From positions 112,869-176,868 of the forward strand of contig JAFEBS010000062.1 in the NCBI GenBank assembly GCA_018242525.1: a stretch of DNA of 64,000 nucleotides, read 5' to 3'. The notes beneath the pieces are model-generated. The model searched no databases and was not told the origin of the DNA. It was given only the letters and a program-made list of their open reading frames with translations. This document shows, in pieces, positions 27,353 through 35,136 of this stretch. The position numbers and the translations under genes were made by a program. Source of the DNA: Planctomycetota bacterium. Lineage in GTDB: Bacteria > Planctomycetota > Planctomycetia > Planctomycetales > Planctomycetaceae. Position 1 is the first letter of the stretch, and each line of letters starts with the position of its first letter.

Positions 27353-27721
27353 ATTCAGAACTTATGGACGGGACGGTTGGTCAGAATTGATTCATGCCAG
27401 AAGACTTGCGTTCAGCGCACTCCCCGCTTGCGATGCCTTGTTGCCGCATTTACCATGAGGTTCTGTGGTTCCGCGAATTTCAACCAGGCCAGGAAAGTTG
27501 CTGAGTTCACCCGGTTTGGACCAAACGCTCGCTGCACTTGCTGCGTAAGGTCGGGCATTCCGTAAGGTTCGCGCGGATCTTACGGAAAAGGGCCGTGCAA
27601 ATGTACCGGCCAGGTATCACGCGTGGTCGGATTGATTTTCCCTGTTATTTACGTCCATCGGAATATTTACCTCCATCGGACCGAATTCTGTTCGAGTTCT
27701 TGAAAGTGATCGGGAGCCTGC
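27353..27721. promoter_or_regulatory. Regulatory-looking gap before the ABC operon
   Basis: This 369-base region upstream of the ABC ATPase gene holds two structured signals. One is an inverted repeat CCGTAAG/CTTACGG at 27560-27585, with a third CGTAAGG half-site at 27544. The other is an 18-base tandem repeat (ATTTACNTCCATCGGA) at 27647-27680. Both are good operator candidates. The promoter hexamers are not clear by eye. Confidence 0.45.
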
Positions 27722-28633
27722 ATGAGCACGTCTGGTCGGTCCACTGAGACTGTCATCGAGATTCGTAATCTCAGCAAAGTTTATCGCGATTTCTGGGGCC
27801 GCCCGAAGGTGAAGGCGCTCAATGCGCTCAGCCTGGACGTACGCAAGGGCGAAGTGTTCGGCTTGCTCGGCCCGAACGGGTCCGGTAAGACAACGACACT
27901 GAAACTGTTGCTGGGATTGTTGTTCCCGACGGAAGGGGAAATCACGATCCTGGGCAGGTCCGCCGCCGACGTCGCCAAGAACGAGCGGATCGGATACCTG
28001 CCCGAAGAGTCCTACCTGTACCGGTTTCTGAACGCCTACGAAACCCTGGACTTTTATGGTCGGCTGTTTGACATGCCTGCCTCGCAGCGCAAGGAACGTT
28101 CCGAAAAGCTGCTGGATCTTGTCAAGCTGGCGCCGCAGGCGCGGCATCGGCAATTGAAGGAATACTCCAAGGGGATGACGCGACGAATCGGCGTCGCCCA
28201 GGCTCTGATCAACGATCCCGATCTGGTGATGCTTGACGAACCCACCAGCGGACTGGATCCACTGGGAAATCGCGACATGAAGGACCTGATCCTGGATCTG
28301 AAGAAGCAGGGGAAGACCGTCCTGATGTGCAGTCACCTGCTGGCCGACGTGCAGGACGTCTGCGATCGAATTGCCATTCTGTACGGTGGCGAATTGAAGG
28401 TCATGGGACGTGTTGACGAATTGCTGAAGGCGCAGGACGAAACTCAGATTCTGAGTTCGAAGCTGAGTGATGAGGCGATTCGCGACATCGAGGCCGTCCT
28501 GAAAAAACATGGCGCCGACATGCTGAAGGTCGATCAGCCGACCGCAAATCTGGAAGACCTGTTTCTGAAGACCGTTCAAGAGAGCCGCGACCGGCCCGGT
28601 CACCGAACGGTCAAGGATGGGGCGGCGTCCTGA
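27722..28633 (+). CDS. ABC transporter ATP-binding protein
   Basis: This 303-residue ATPase has Walker A GPNGSGKTT (50-58), the Q-loop region GYLPEESYLYRFLNAYETLD, the signature YSKGMTRRIGVAQALINDPD, Walker B LVMLDEPTSGLDP and the switch His in VLMCSHLLADVQD. The YSKGM form of the signature is usual for ABC-2 exporters. The C-terminal 80 residues form a helical extension (LSDEAIRDIEAVLKKHGADML). GGGAG lies six bases before the ATG. It is the first gene of an operon with the permease at 28715 and the anchored protein at 30331. Confidence 0.95.
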   Translation: MSTSGRSTETVIEIRNLSKVYRDFWGRPKVKALNALSLDVRKGEVFGLLGPNGSGKTTTLKLLLGLLFPTEGEITILGRSAADVAKNERIGYLPEESYLYRFLNAYETLDFYGRLFDMPASQRKERSEKLLDLVKLAPQARHRQLKEYSKGMTRRIGVAQALINDPDLVMLDEPTSGLDPLGNRDMKDLILDLKKQGKTVLMCSHLLADVQDVCDRIAILYGGELKVMGRVDELLKAQDETQILSSKLSDEAIRDIEAVLKKHGADMLKVDQPTANLEDLFLKTVQESRDRPGHRTVKDGAAS

Positions 28634-28714
28634 TCCTGCGGGCTTCGCCAGTCGGCAATTCCGATTCGATTTGTCTGCCTGTTATTCGTCTGTCTTCAGG
28701 GGCCTTCACCAGCC

Positions 28715-30334
28715 ATGTCATTCGATCCGCAAGATATGCCCGTGTTCGACGCCATCGTGTACTGGATGGTCGTGGTCGGCGTACTGTCCATCATCGTGAT
28801 GGTGGTCTCGTTGCTCAGTCTGCTGGTCAGCCACCGGGGTGCCGGCCTGCGAATTTTCGCCGAGGAGATTTTGCGAAGTCTGACGGACTTATTCAGCCTG
28901 TCGATCCGCCGCATCTGGGCACTTTCAAAACTGACGTTTATCGAGGCCTACCGGCGCAAGGCGCTGGCGGTCTTTGTGGTATTTGCATTGCTGTTCATGT
29001 TTGCAGGCTGGTTCATGGGTGGTGACACCCGGGATATGACGACCGATCAGGTGAAGGTTTACGTCAGCTTCGTGCTGCGAACGATTGCCTGGTTGACGCT
29101 GCCGTTGATCGTCGTGCTGAGCAGTTTTGGAATTCCGGAGGAAATCCGAGTCCGGTCGCTGCATACGGTGGTTACCAAGCCAGCTCGACGATTGGAGATT
29201 GTCCTGGGCCGCGTGTTTGGCTTCAGCATGATCGGTACCTTGGTCCTGCTGGTCATGTCGGGCGTGGGCTACATCTGGATCGTCCGTCAGGTCCCCGCAT
29301 CGGCCCGGGACATGCTGGTCTGTCGTGTCCCTGTTTACGGCAAATTGCAATTCCTGGATCGCGCCGGCAATCCGGCGGACAAGGGCGTGAACGTCGGTGA
29401 TCTCTGGGAGTTCCGCAGCTATATTGAAGGTGCCACCAAGGCCCGAGCGATCTGGGTGTTCCCAGGCATCGGTGAACGGACACTGGATTCAGACGGTAAT
29501 CTGCACCTGGAAAACCAGTTTCTGGCCTTCCGAAGTTACAAGGGAAACATGAAGCAATCCTTGCTGTATGATTATCAATTCCGCAATCCTGACACCGGAG
29601 CGACCTACACCACCGAGGCCCGGCCGATCAATGAAAATCGCGGAGTGACGGATGTCATTTCGCGGAAACTGGTCAGCCGAACGGACGGCAAGACCTACGA
29701 CCTGATCAAGGATTTTGTCGCCAGGGATGGGACGCTGCGGATCGAAGTTTCGTGCATCGATCGCGAGCAATACCTGGGCATGGCTCGCCCGGACCTGTTC
29801 ATCCGCAAGCCGGACGTGTCATTCGCGGTCGGCTTCTTCAAGGCTGCGGCGGGGATCGAAATCATGATGATCCTCGTCGTGCTGCTGGCTGTCACGGGCA
29901 GTACGTTCTTGAAGGGACCAATTGCCACCGTCCTGACCTCTGTATTGATGATCCTGGGGGGAGAGAAGGCCCATGCGTTCATGGATCAACTGATGATCGG
30001 CCGCAGCGACAAGGGAGGGTTCCAGGGAGGTGGCTTCTTCGAGTCGATCTATCGCATCATCACTCACATGAACCCTACCACCGAACTTCCCGACAACATG
30101 GGCTTTACGATCATGACGGGTGTGGATGGATTGCTGACCGGCTTCCTGTGGCTGTGCAAGCAGGTCATTCCCCGATTGCAGTATTTCAACATGTCCGAGT
30201 ACGTCTCGAATGGATTTGACGTCCCGTTCGGATCGACATTACTTCCCTGTCTGTTGATCCTGGTGGGGTATTTCCTGCCATGCGTCATGCTGGGATACTT
30301 TGCATTGCGGATTCGTGAATTGGAGTCCAAATGA
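28715..30334 (+). CDS. ABC-2 transporter permease with large extracytoplasmic domain
   Basis: This 539-residue membrane protein has hydrophobic segments near residues 9-37, 88-108, 120-145 and 168-195. A soluble domain of about 170 residues follows (starting RQVPASARDMLVCRVPVYGK and ending ARPDLFIRKPDV), then four more hydrophobic segments to the end. The extracytoplasmic domain between helices four and five is unusual in simple ABC-2 permeases and may bind substrate or partner. It follows the ATPase gene by 81 bases, and its TGA overlaps the ATG of the next gene (ATGATGA), so the operon is tightly coupled. Confidence 0.85.
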   Translation: MSFDPQDMPVFDAIVYWMVVVGVLSIIVMVVSLLSLLVSHRGAGLRIFAEEILRSLTDLFSLSIRRIWALSKLTFIEAYRRKALAVFVVFALLFMFAGWFMGGDTRDMTTDQVKVYVSFVLRTIAWLTLPLIVVLSSFGIPEEIRVRSLHTVVTKPARRLEIVLGRVFGFSMIGTLVLLVMSGVGYIWIVRQVPASARDMLVCRVPVYGKLQFLDRAGNPADKGVNVGDLWEFRSYIEGATKARAIWVFPGIGERTLDSDGNLHLENQFLAFRSYKGNMKQSLLYDYQFRNPDTGATYTTEARPINENRGVTDVISRKLVSRTDGKTYDLIKDFVARDGTLRIEVSCIDREQYLGMARPDLFIRKPDVSFAVGFFKAAAGIEIMMILVVLLAVTGSTFLKGPIATVLTSVLMILGGEKAHAFMDQLMIGRSDKGGFQGGGFFESIYRIITHMNPTTELPDNMGFTIMTGVDGLLTGFLWLCKQVIPRLQYFNMSEYVSNGFDVPFGSTLLPCLLILVGYFLPCVMLGYFALRIRELESK

Positions 30335-31698
30335 TGAACAGTTTGACTTCGCAGCAGCGAAAGCTGGCCTACCTGATCGGGATTCTGCTGTTACTGATTC
30401 CGATCATCATGCTGGGCCTTCCGTCCGACGGCACGAAAGCCGGTTCACGCGGCAAGCTGGCCCAATTGCGGACCGAGTACGAACTGGGCGAAAGCGATCT
30501 GGGCGATGTCGATCCCTCCAGTGCCGCCATGAACCTGGTGCTGTTGGGGATGCGTGGCGTGGCCGTGAATCTGCTGTACAGCGAATTTGACATGCAGAAG
30601 GACATGAAACGCTGGGCTGAAATGGAAGCCACGACGGATTCCATCGTCCGTCTGCAGCCGCACTTTGAAAAAGTCTGGGAAATGAACGGATGGAACCTGG
30701 CATACAACACGTCTGCCGAATGGGACGCGGTGCCCGACCGATATTTCTATGTGAAGAAGGGGGGCAAGTTCCTGATGCGGGGTGTGCGGCAGAATCGCAA
30801 ATCCACGCATCTGCAGTATCACGTGGCCAACGTCTATCAGAAGAAGATCGGGATCGCCGACGAGGCGAAGTTCTACCGTGAGTACTTCCTGCATGACCCG
30901 GATCCCAAGTTCAAGGGAGGAGTTGATCCCGAATTCAATCCCGACGAACAGGACAATTACCTTGTGGCCAAGCGGGAATTCGAAAAGGCCTGTAATATCG
31001 AAGATCAATACCGGCGACCACAGCATATTCTGGATCGCACCCTGTTCCGTTCGATGCCTGCCCGGTGCCAGTTTGACTATGCCAGTTCCCTGCAAAAAGA
31101 CGGCAAATTCGGCGAAGTCACCCGGGAAGCGTGGCAGGAGGCCCTAACGGACTGGACTCGCAAATACGGGCAGCAAGAATTCAGTATTCCGATCGGCCCG
31201 TTGGGGACTGATGTCCGCTTTCCCATCCGCCTGGAAATGAGCGCGGAAGATATCCGCAAGGAAATTGCCAGCCCCGACGACGCTGTCCGCGTGGCCAAAA
31301 TGGTCGAGAGCTACCGCAAAATGGTCAACTACTATTATTGGCGGACACGCGCAAACTGCGAATCCGAATCCAAAACCGCCGAAGCCCATCGCAACCTGTA
31401 CGAAGCCAACCAATTCTACAAAAAGCAGGAACTGGAGAAGGCTCGGGACGCTGCCTATGCGGGCATGAAAGGATTTGAAGAGATCTTGAGGACTCCCGAA
31501 TTCTCCGATCTGCAGGCTGAAGAATCGCTTGTTGAAGAATGCATGCTGGGGATGATGGTCTGGGAAGACATCCATCGCGTCAGCGGTGAAAAAGTCCCGG
31601 CGGATTACCCGTTGAAGTGGCTGGCGGCCCAGCACCAGGGAAATCACGGCATGATCGCCAACGTTCAGCGATCGTTCAAACGGCTGTTCCTGGACTGA
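30331..31698 (+). CDS. Membrane-anchored helical protein of the ABC operon
   Basis: This 455-residue protein has one N-terminal membrane helix (RKLAYLIGILLLLIPIIMLG) and a long helical extracytoplasmic part with TPR-like character: MKRWAEMEATTDSIVRLQPH, WEMNGWNLAYNTSAEWD, then ELEKARDAAYAGMKGFEEIL near the end. Its ATG overlaps the permease stop, so it is made with the transporter and is probably a periplasmic component of it. I do not recognise the family from another context. A bidirectional terminator follows at 31752-31798. Confidence 0.75.
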   Translation: MMNSLTSQQRKLAYLIGILLLLIPIIMLGLPSDGTKAGSRGKLAQLRTEYELGESDLGDVDPSSAAMNLVLLGMRGVAVNLLYSEFDMQKDMKRWAEMEATTDSIVRLQPHFEKVWEMNGWNLAYNTSAEWDAVPDRYFYVKKGGKFLMRGVRQNRKSTHLQYHVANVYQKKIGIADEAKFYREYFLHDPDPKFKGGVDPEFNPDEQDNYLVAKREFEKACNIEDQYRRPQHILDRTLFRSMPARCQFDYASSLQKDGKFGEVTREAWQEALTDWTRKYGQQEFSIPIGPLGTDVRFPIRLEMSAEDIRKEIASPDDAVRVAKMVESYRKMVNYYYWRTRANCESESKTAEAHRNLYEANQFYKKQELEKARDAAYAGMKGFEEILRTPEFSDLQAEESLVEECMLGMMVWEDIHRVSGEKVPADYPLKWLAAQHQGNHGMIANVQRSFKRLFLD

Positions 31699-31751
31699 CA
31701 CGCTTCGTCAGACAATTGGGTCTGAACGTCATCTGATCGCGGTTCCCCGGG

Positions 31752-31798
31752 AAAAACAAAAAGGCCTGCTCGCCAGAGCAGGCCTTGCGTTTTTTGTT
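31752..31798. terminator. Bidirectional intrinsic terminator
   Basis: AAGGCCTGCTC (31761-31771) pairs with GAGCAGGCCTT (31776-31786) around a four-base loop, an 11-base perfect stem. A T-run follows on the plus strand (31790-31796) and an A-run precedes it (31752-31760), so it can stop transcription from both the ABC operon and the converging gene at 31810. Confidence 0.92.
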
Positions 31799-31809
31799 GT
31801 CGACCTTGA

Positions 31810-32226
31810 TTAACGAACACGTTCGCGAACGGTGGTTCCAAACAGCCCGGAATGAACATGAACCCGGCTGTAGTGCGGACCTGGCGTTGGACCGTAGACC
31901 CGTGTCGTCTGCGTGTAATTATGGAAATTTCCCCGAGTCGTCTGGCGAACAACGTTGGGACTGACGATGACCGGCGACGCGATCACCGGTGCAGAAATCG
32001 TGGGAACGCTGTAGGCCATCTGGACGACGGGCGACGAATAAACGGGAGTCGAATAGGCCGGGGCTGCGTAGTACGCAGACACCACGGGGCTGCCGACGTA
32101 GACGGGAGTGGAGTAGACCGGCGCGGAATAGACTGAACCCGGAACGTACACGATCTGGGCACTCGCTGTCTGCGTGCCGCAGACTACGCCAATTGTCGCA
32201 GCAATTCCAAGGATCCATCGATTCAT
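31810..32226 (-). CDS. Secreted Val/Tyr/Pro/Ser-rich repetitive protein
   Basis: This 138-residue protein has a signal peptide MNRWILGIAATIGVVCGTQ, cleaved after TASA-Q. The mature part is low complexity, with repeated SAPVYSTPVYVGSP-type units (about 7-10 residues each), a basic patch (VVRQTTRGNFHNY) and GPTPGPHYSRVHVHSG before the end GTTVRERVR. It is probably a cell-wall or surface structural protein. AAGGAG (rc of 32233-32238) is six bases before the ATG at 32226. The sequence composition suggests rapid evolution, so homologues will be hard to find. Confidence 0.7.
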   Translation of the reverse strand: MNRWILGIAATIGVVCGTQTASAQIVYVPGSVYSAPVYSTPVYVGSPVVSAYYAAPAYSTPVYSSPVVQMAYSVPTISAPVIASPVIVSPNVVRQTTRGNFHNYTQTTRVYGPTPGPHYSRVHVHSGLFGTTVRERVR

Positions 32227-32459
32227 CATTCGCTCCTTTTCAAAGAGGGGCAAGGTGGTTGTAAACAGTTTCGGACAAGCTGCCCCGACTTTAGCGATTG
32301 TACCGACTGGGAATTCTGAATCCACTCCCGCGAGCAAACAGATCAATCTCCGCAATTGGATTGCAGTTCCCACGGCAACCGGTCACATGGTATGATGCGT
32401 GCTGCCTTTGAGGTTCCACGGGTGGCCGATGTTGAATTGTTTGCTGGGGGGATTTACCG

Positions 32460-33683
32460 ATGAAGCCGTCGCAATTCGCTGGTCTTTTTGGCTGTGTAGC
32501 TCTGTTCCTGCTGGCGGCATTAATTCCACTTCCGGCATCCGCCTGCCCGTTTTGTTCTGCTCCGTCACTCACTTTGACCGAACAGTTGTCGGGTTCGGAC
32601 TCGGCCGTGCTCGTCAAATGGATTGGGGGAACTCCCGCGAAACTGTCCGACGCGGGATCGACCGAATTCGAGGTCATCGAGGTTGTGCATCAACAAAACG
32701 GTGGCAAGCTGCAAAAGGGATCGAAGATCAACCTGATCCGTTATCGCTCGGGAAAGGCGGGAGACCTGTTCCTGCTGATGGGAACCCTGGGAGCCGGTAA
32801 CATCGAATGGGGCAGCCCCTTTGAAGTCACCCAGGCCGGGTACGATTACATGAAGAATTCGCCCAAGCCCGACCAACCGGCGATCAAGCGATTGGGTTAC
32901 TTCCTGAAGTACCTGGAACATTCGGACAAGATGATTGGCGACGATGCCTTCGGCGAATTCGCCAATGCGGCGTATTCTGATGTCGTGCAACTCGCGAAAG
33001 AGTTGCCCCGTGACAAACTGCGAACCTGGCTGACCTCGAACACGGTAGCGCCCGGACGGGTGGGTCTGTACGGGATGATGCTGGGTCTGTGTGGGAATGA
33101 CGAAGATGCAAAGTTGATGGAACACAAGATCCTGGAGACAACCGAAGAATTCCGCCTGGGAATCGATGGTGTCATGGGAGGATACCTGTTGCTGACCGGC
33201 GACAAGGGATTGTCCGTCCTGGACGAAAAGAAACTGAAAGACAAGCAGGTGCCGTTCAGCGAGACCTATGCGGCGATGCAGGCGATCCGATTCATGTGGC
33301 AGTACGGCAACAATCGCATCGACCAGGAGCGATTGCGTCAGTCCATGCGGATCCTGCTGGAACGTCCCGAATTGACCGACCTGGTGATTGCCGACCTGGC
33401 CCGCATGAAGGACTGGTCCGTCCAGACCCGGCTGATGGACCTGTACGAGGCCGAGGCGTTCAACATTCCGTCGATCAAGCGCGCGATTGTGCGTTTCACT
33501 CTGGCCAGCATCAAGGATACCGGAATCAAAAAGGATGATGTTCCCGCTGGCGACGGATCGTCGGAGGCACCTGCCATCGATCTTCCCGCACATTGCGTCC
33601 TCGCACAGAAGTGCCTGGACGACCTGGAAAAGCGGGATCCGAAGACGGTCCACGAAGCCAAGCGGTTCTTCCTGCTGAAATGA
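32460..33683 (+). CDS. Secreted hypothetical protein with CPFCSAP motif
   Basis: This 407-residue protein has a signal peptide (MKPSQFAGLFGCVALFLLAA, cut after PASA) and a mature start of CPFCSAPSLTLTEQ. The Cys pair next to the mature end may be a redox or metal site. An OB- or SH3-like strand region follows (FEVIEVVHQQNGGKLQKG), then a helical repeat region (residues about 130-380), ending KRFFLLK. It acts outside the cytoplasm. I do not recognise the family beyond a planctomycete-type exported protein. GGGGGG lies eight bases before the ATG. Confidence 0.7.
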   Translation: MKPSQFAGLFGCVALFLLAALIPLPASACPFCSAPSLTLTEQLSGSDSAVLVKWIGGTPAKLSDAGSTEFEVIEVVHQQNGGKLQKGSKINLIRYRSGKAGDLFLLMGTLGAGNIEWGSPFEVTQAGYDYMKNSPKPDQPAIKRLGYFLKYLEHSDKMIGDDAFGEFANAAYSDVVQLAKELPRDKLRTWLTSNTVAPGRVGLYGMMLGLCGNDEDAKLMEHKILETTEEFRLGIDGVMGGYLLLTGDKGLSVLDEKKLKDKQVPFSETYAAMQAIRFMWQYGNNRIDQERLRQSMRILLERPELTDLVIADLARMKDWSVQTRLMDLYEAEAFNIPSIKRAIVRFTLASIKDTGIKKDDVPAGDGSSEAPAIDLPAHCVLAQKCLDDLEKRDPKTVHEAKRFFLLK

Positions 33684-33759
33684 ACCCGTACGCGTCCTTG
33701 TTGTTCGTTTGACCAGGCGAAATCATGGCACGTAACGAAACGTACGCGGTGTCAATGTA

Positions 33760-34062
33760 TTACTGGGAAACTGCCAGTTCGCGTGGAAACTCGACGGCTT
33801 GATTCAGAGGTTGCTTCAAAAACCGTTCACCGCGCGCATCGTAGAAGTAGACCAGGTTCTGATCGGCTGTCCAGACCGCTCCCAGTCGCACGCTGCGGGG
33901 ACCTCGCAGCAGGAACTGCAGGCCGCATCGGGTTCCCAGGCGGGTCAGGGCAATTGTCTGCAATGCAAACTGATCGGCAACCAGGTTTTCGTGACGACAC
34001 AGAGTGTCATGCACGTACCGGCGCAACTCATCCACGGTCCAGACGCAGGTCGAACCTTCCAT
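33760..34062 (-). CDS. Small hypothetical protein
   Basis: This 100-residue protein starts MEGSTCVWTVDELRRYVHDT and contains YDARGERFLKQPLNQAVEF near the C-terminus. The order helix, strand (QFLLRGPRSVRLGAVWTAD), strand (LVYFYDARGERFL) suggests a compact alpha-beta protein. There is no signal peptide. The start is weak: no clear ribosome site, and a TTG at 34098 is in frame. It is convergent with the gene at 32460. Function unknown. Confidence 0.55.
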   Translation of the reverse strand: MEGSTCVWTVDELRRYVHDTLCRHENLVADQFALQTIALTRLGTRCGLQFLLRGPRSVRLGAVWTADQNLVYFYDARGERFLKQPLNQAVEFPRELAVSQ

Positions 34063-34499
34063 TCGCCAATGGCCTCTAAAACGAGTCGAAGTGGTCAATC
34101 AGTGGTGTGACGTTTGTCGGCAGCCCGTGGAAAAAGGGGTCTGACCCTCTCCGGGCAAGCGATTTTCAAGGTGAATCCATTGCCCTCCAAAGGGTCAGAC
34201 CCCTTTTTCCACGGGCTGTTGGCAGAGGGTAGTGATCGGCAATCGTCCGGCAGACCTTCTCGACGTTGGATGGTCTCAGATTGACTGTCAGAGTTCGCGT
34301 CTCTGGTGAATCTCACGCAATCGGAACAATCACGACTTGAGTCAAGTTTGCAGATTCTGACGATCCTCTGCCCCGACCAGAATTCCGGATCGTCGCGCGA
34401 ATTCGGATCTGATGAGCGAGCGACTTGAGGACGCGGCGCGATTCAAATATCGTCTTCGCCATACGGAACAGGTCCCAGATCGCAAGGAAGTGGAATTCC
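34063..34499. other. 437-base gap containing palindromic element copy 2
   Basis: Besides the palindrome at 34121-34218 nothing is recognised. It separates two divergent genes, so their promoters should lie here, but no hexamers stand out. Confidence 0.4.
34121..34218. repeat. Long palindromic element, copy 2
   Basis: Arms 34121-34148 and 34191-34218 are perfectly complementary over 28 bases (ends CAGCCCGTGG and CCACGGGCTG). The 42-base centre contains an inner stem GGGCAA (34153-34158) with TTGCCC. It is the reverse orientation of copy 1, and the centre is nearly identical. In copy 1 the inner pair is GGGCAT/ATGCCC, so the last base pair of the stem has changed on both sides. This copy does not touch a stop codon. 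Confidence 0.95.
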
Positions 34500-34994
34500 A
34501 TGAAGGACGGATTTCTCGGATTTCGCACATCGTTCATGCTCGACTTTGTCGTCGTGGCATTGGTGTTGATCGTTCCGATACTGCTGTACAGCCTGTACAT
34601 GGTGAAGTATCAACGCCGCTTCACCCTGCATCGCAACCTGCAACTGCTGCTGGGAGTCATCCTGCTGGTGGCGGTGGGGCTGTTTGAAATCGATCTGCAG
34701 TTCGTTCAAAAAGGCTGGCAGAATGTCGTGGCAAAGCGGACGATTCCGCTGACCGAGGAACAATTCGGTTTTGTGAGAACGGTCCTGCGAATACATCTGG
34801 TGTTTGCGATTTCCACTCCGTTGATCTGGGCGATGACAATCATTCTGGCTCTGCGACGGATGCCATCGCCACCACAGCCGTGTCCCCATAGCGAGTTGCA
34901 CAAGAAACTGGGTTGGCTATCGACGATCGACATTGTCCTCACTTCGGTGACGGGACTGGTGTTTTACTACTTCGCATTCGTCGCGAAGTATTGA
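34500..34994 (+). CDS. DUF420 membrane protein
   Basis: This 164-residue protein has four hydrophobic helices (FMLDFVVVALVLIVPILLYS, QLLLGVILLVAVGLF, VLRIHLVFAISTPLIWAMT, VLTSVTGLVFYYFAF) with conserved histidines (TLHRNLQ, HSELHKKLGW) of the DUF420 family, which includes cytochrome oxidase assembly factors of the CtaM kind. A role near respiratory oxidases is therefore plausible, but no oxidase gene is in the window. GGAAGTGGA just upstream selects the ATG at 34500. Confidence 0.82.
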   Translation: MKDGFLGFRTSFMLDFVVVALVLIVPILLYSLYMVKYQRRFTLHRNLQLLLGVILLVAVGLFEIDLQFVQKGWQNVVAKRTIPLTEEQFGFVRTVLRIHLVFAISTPLIWAMTIILALRRMPSPPQPCPHSELHKKLGWLSTIDIVLTSVTGLVFYYFAFVAKY

Positions 34995-35136
34995 TTCCGC
35001 GATCACTACGGACCCTGCGGTTGTAAATCCAACTACATTCTCTGAATGGTGGCTCCAACCCCAAGCCATTGGGTAGAATTGATGATTGGCGGAATCAAGA
35101 CCCCGAATCGAAGCGGCGATGGCACAGGAGCACGTG

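Noticed and set aside
32565..33653. Long minus-strand frame opposite the CPFCSAP secreted protein
   Set aside because: The plus-strand gene has a signal peptide and ribosome site; the minus frame reads as Gln/His/Val-rich nonsense.
35086..35136. TTG start extending the second DUF1549/DUF1553 protein
   Set aside because: AGGAG is ideally placed for ATG 35137, and the extension would put 17 charged residues before the signal peptide.
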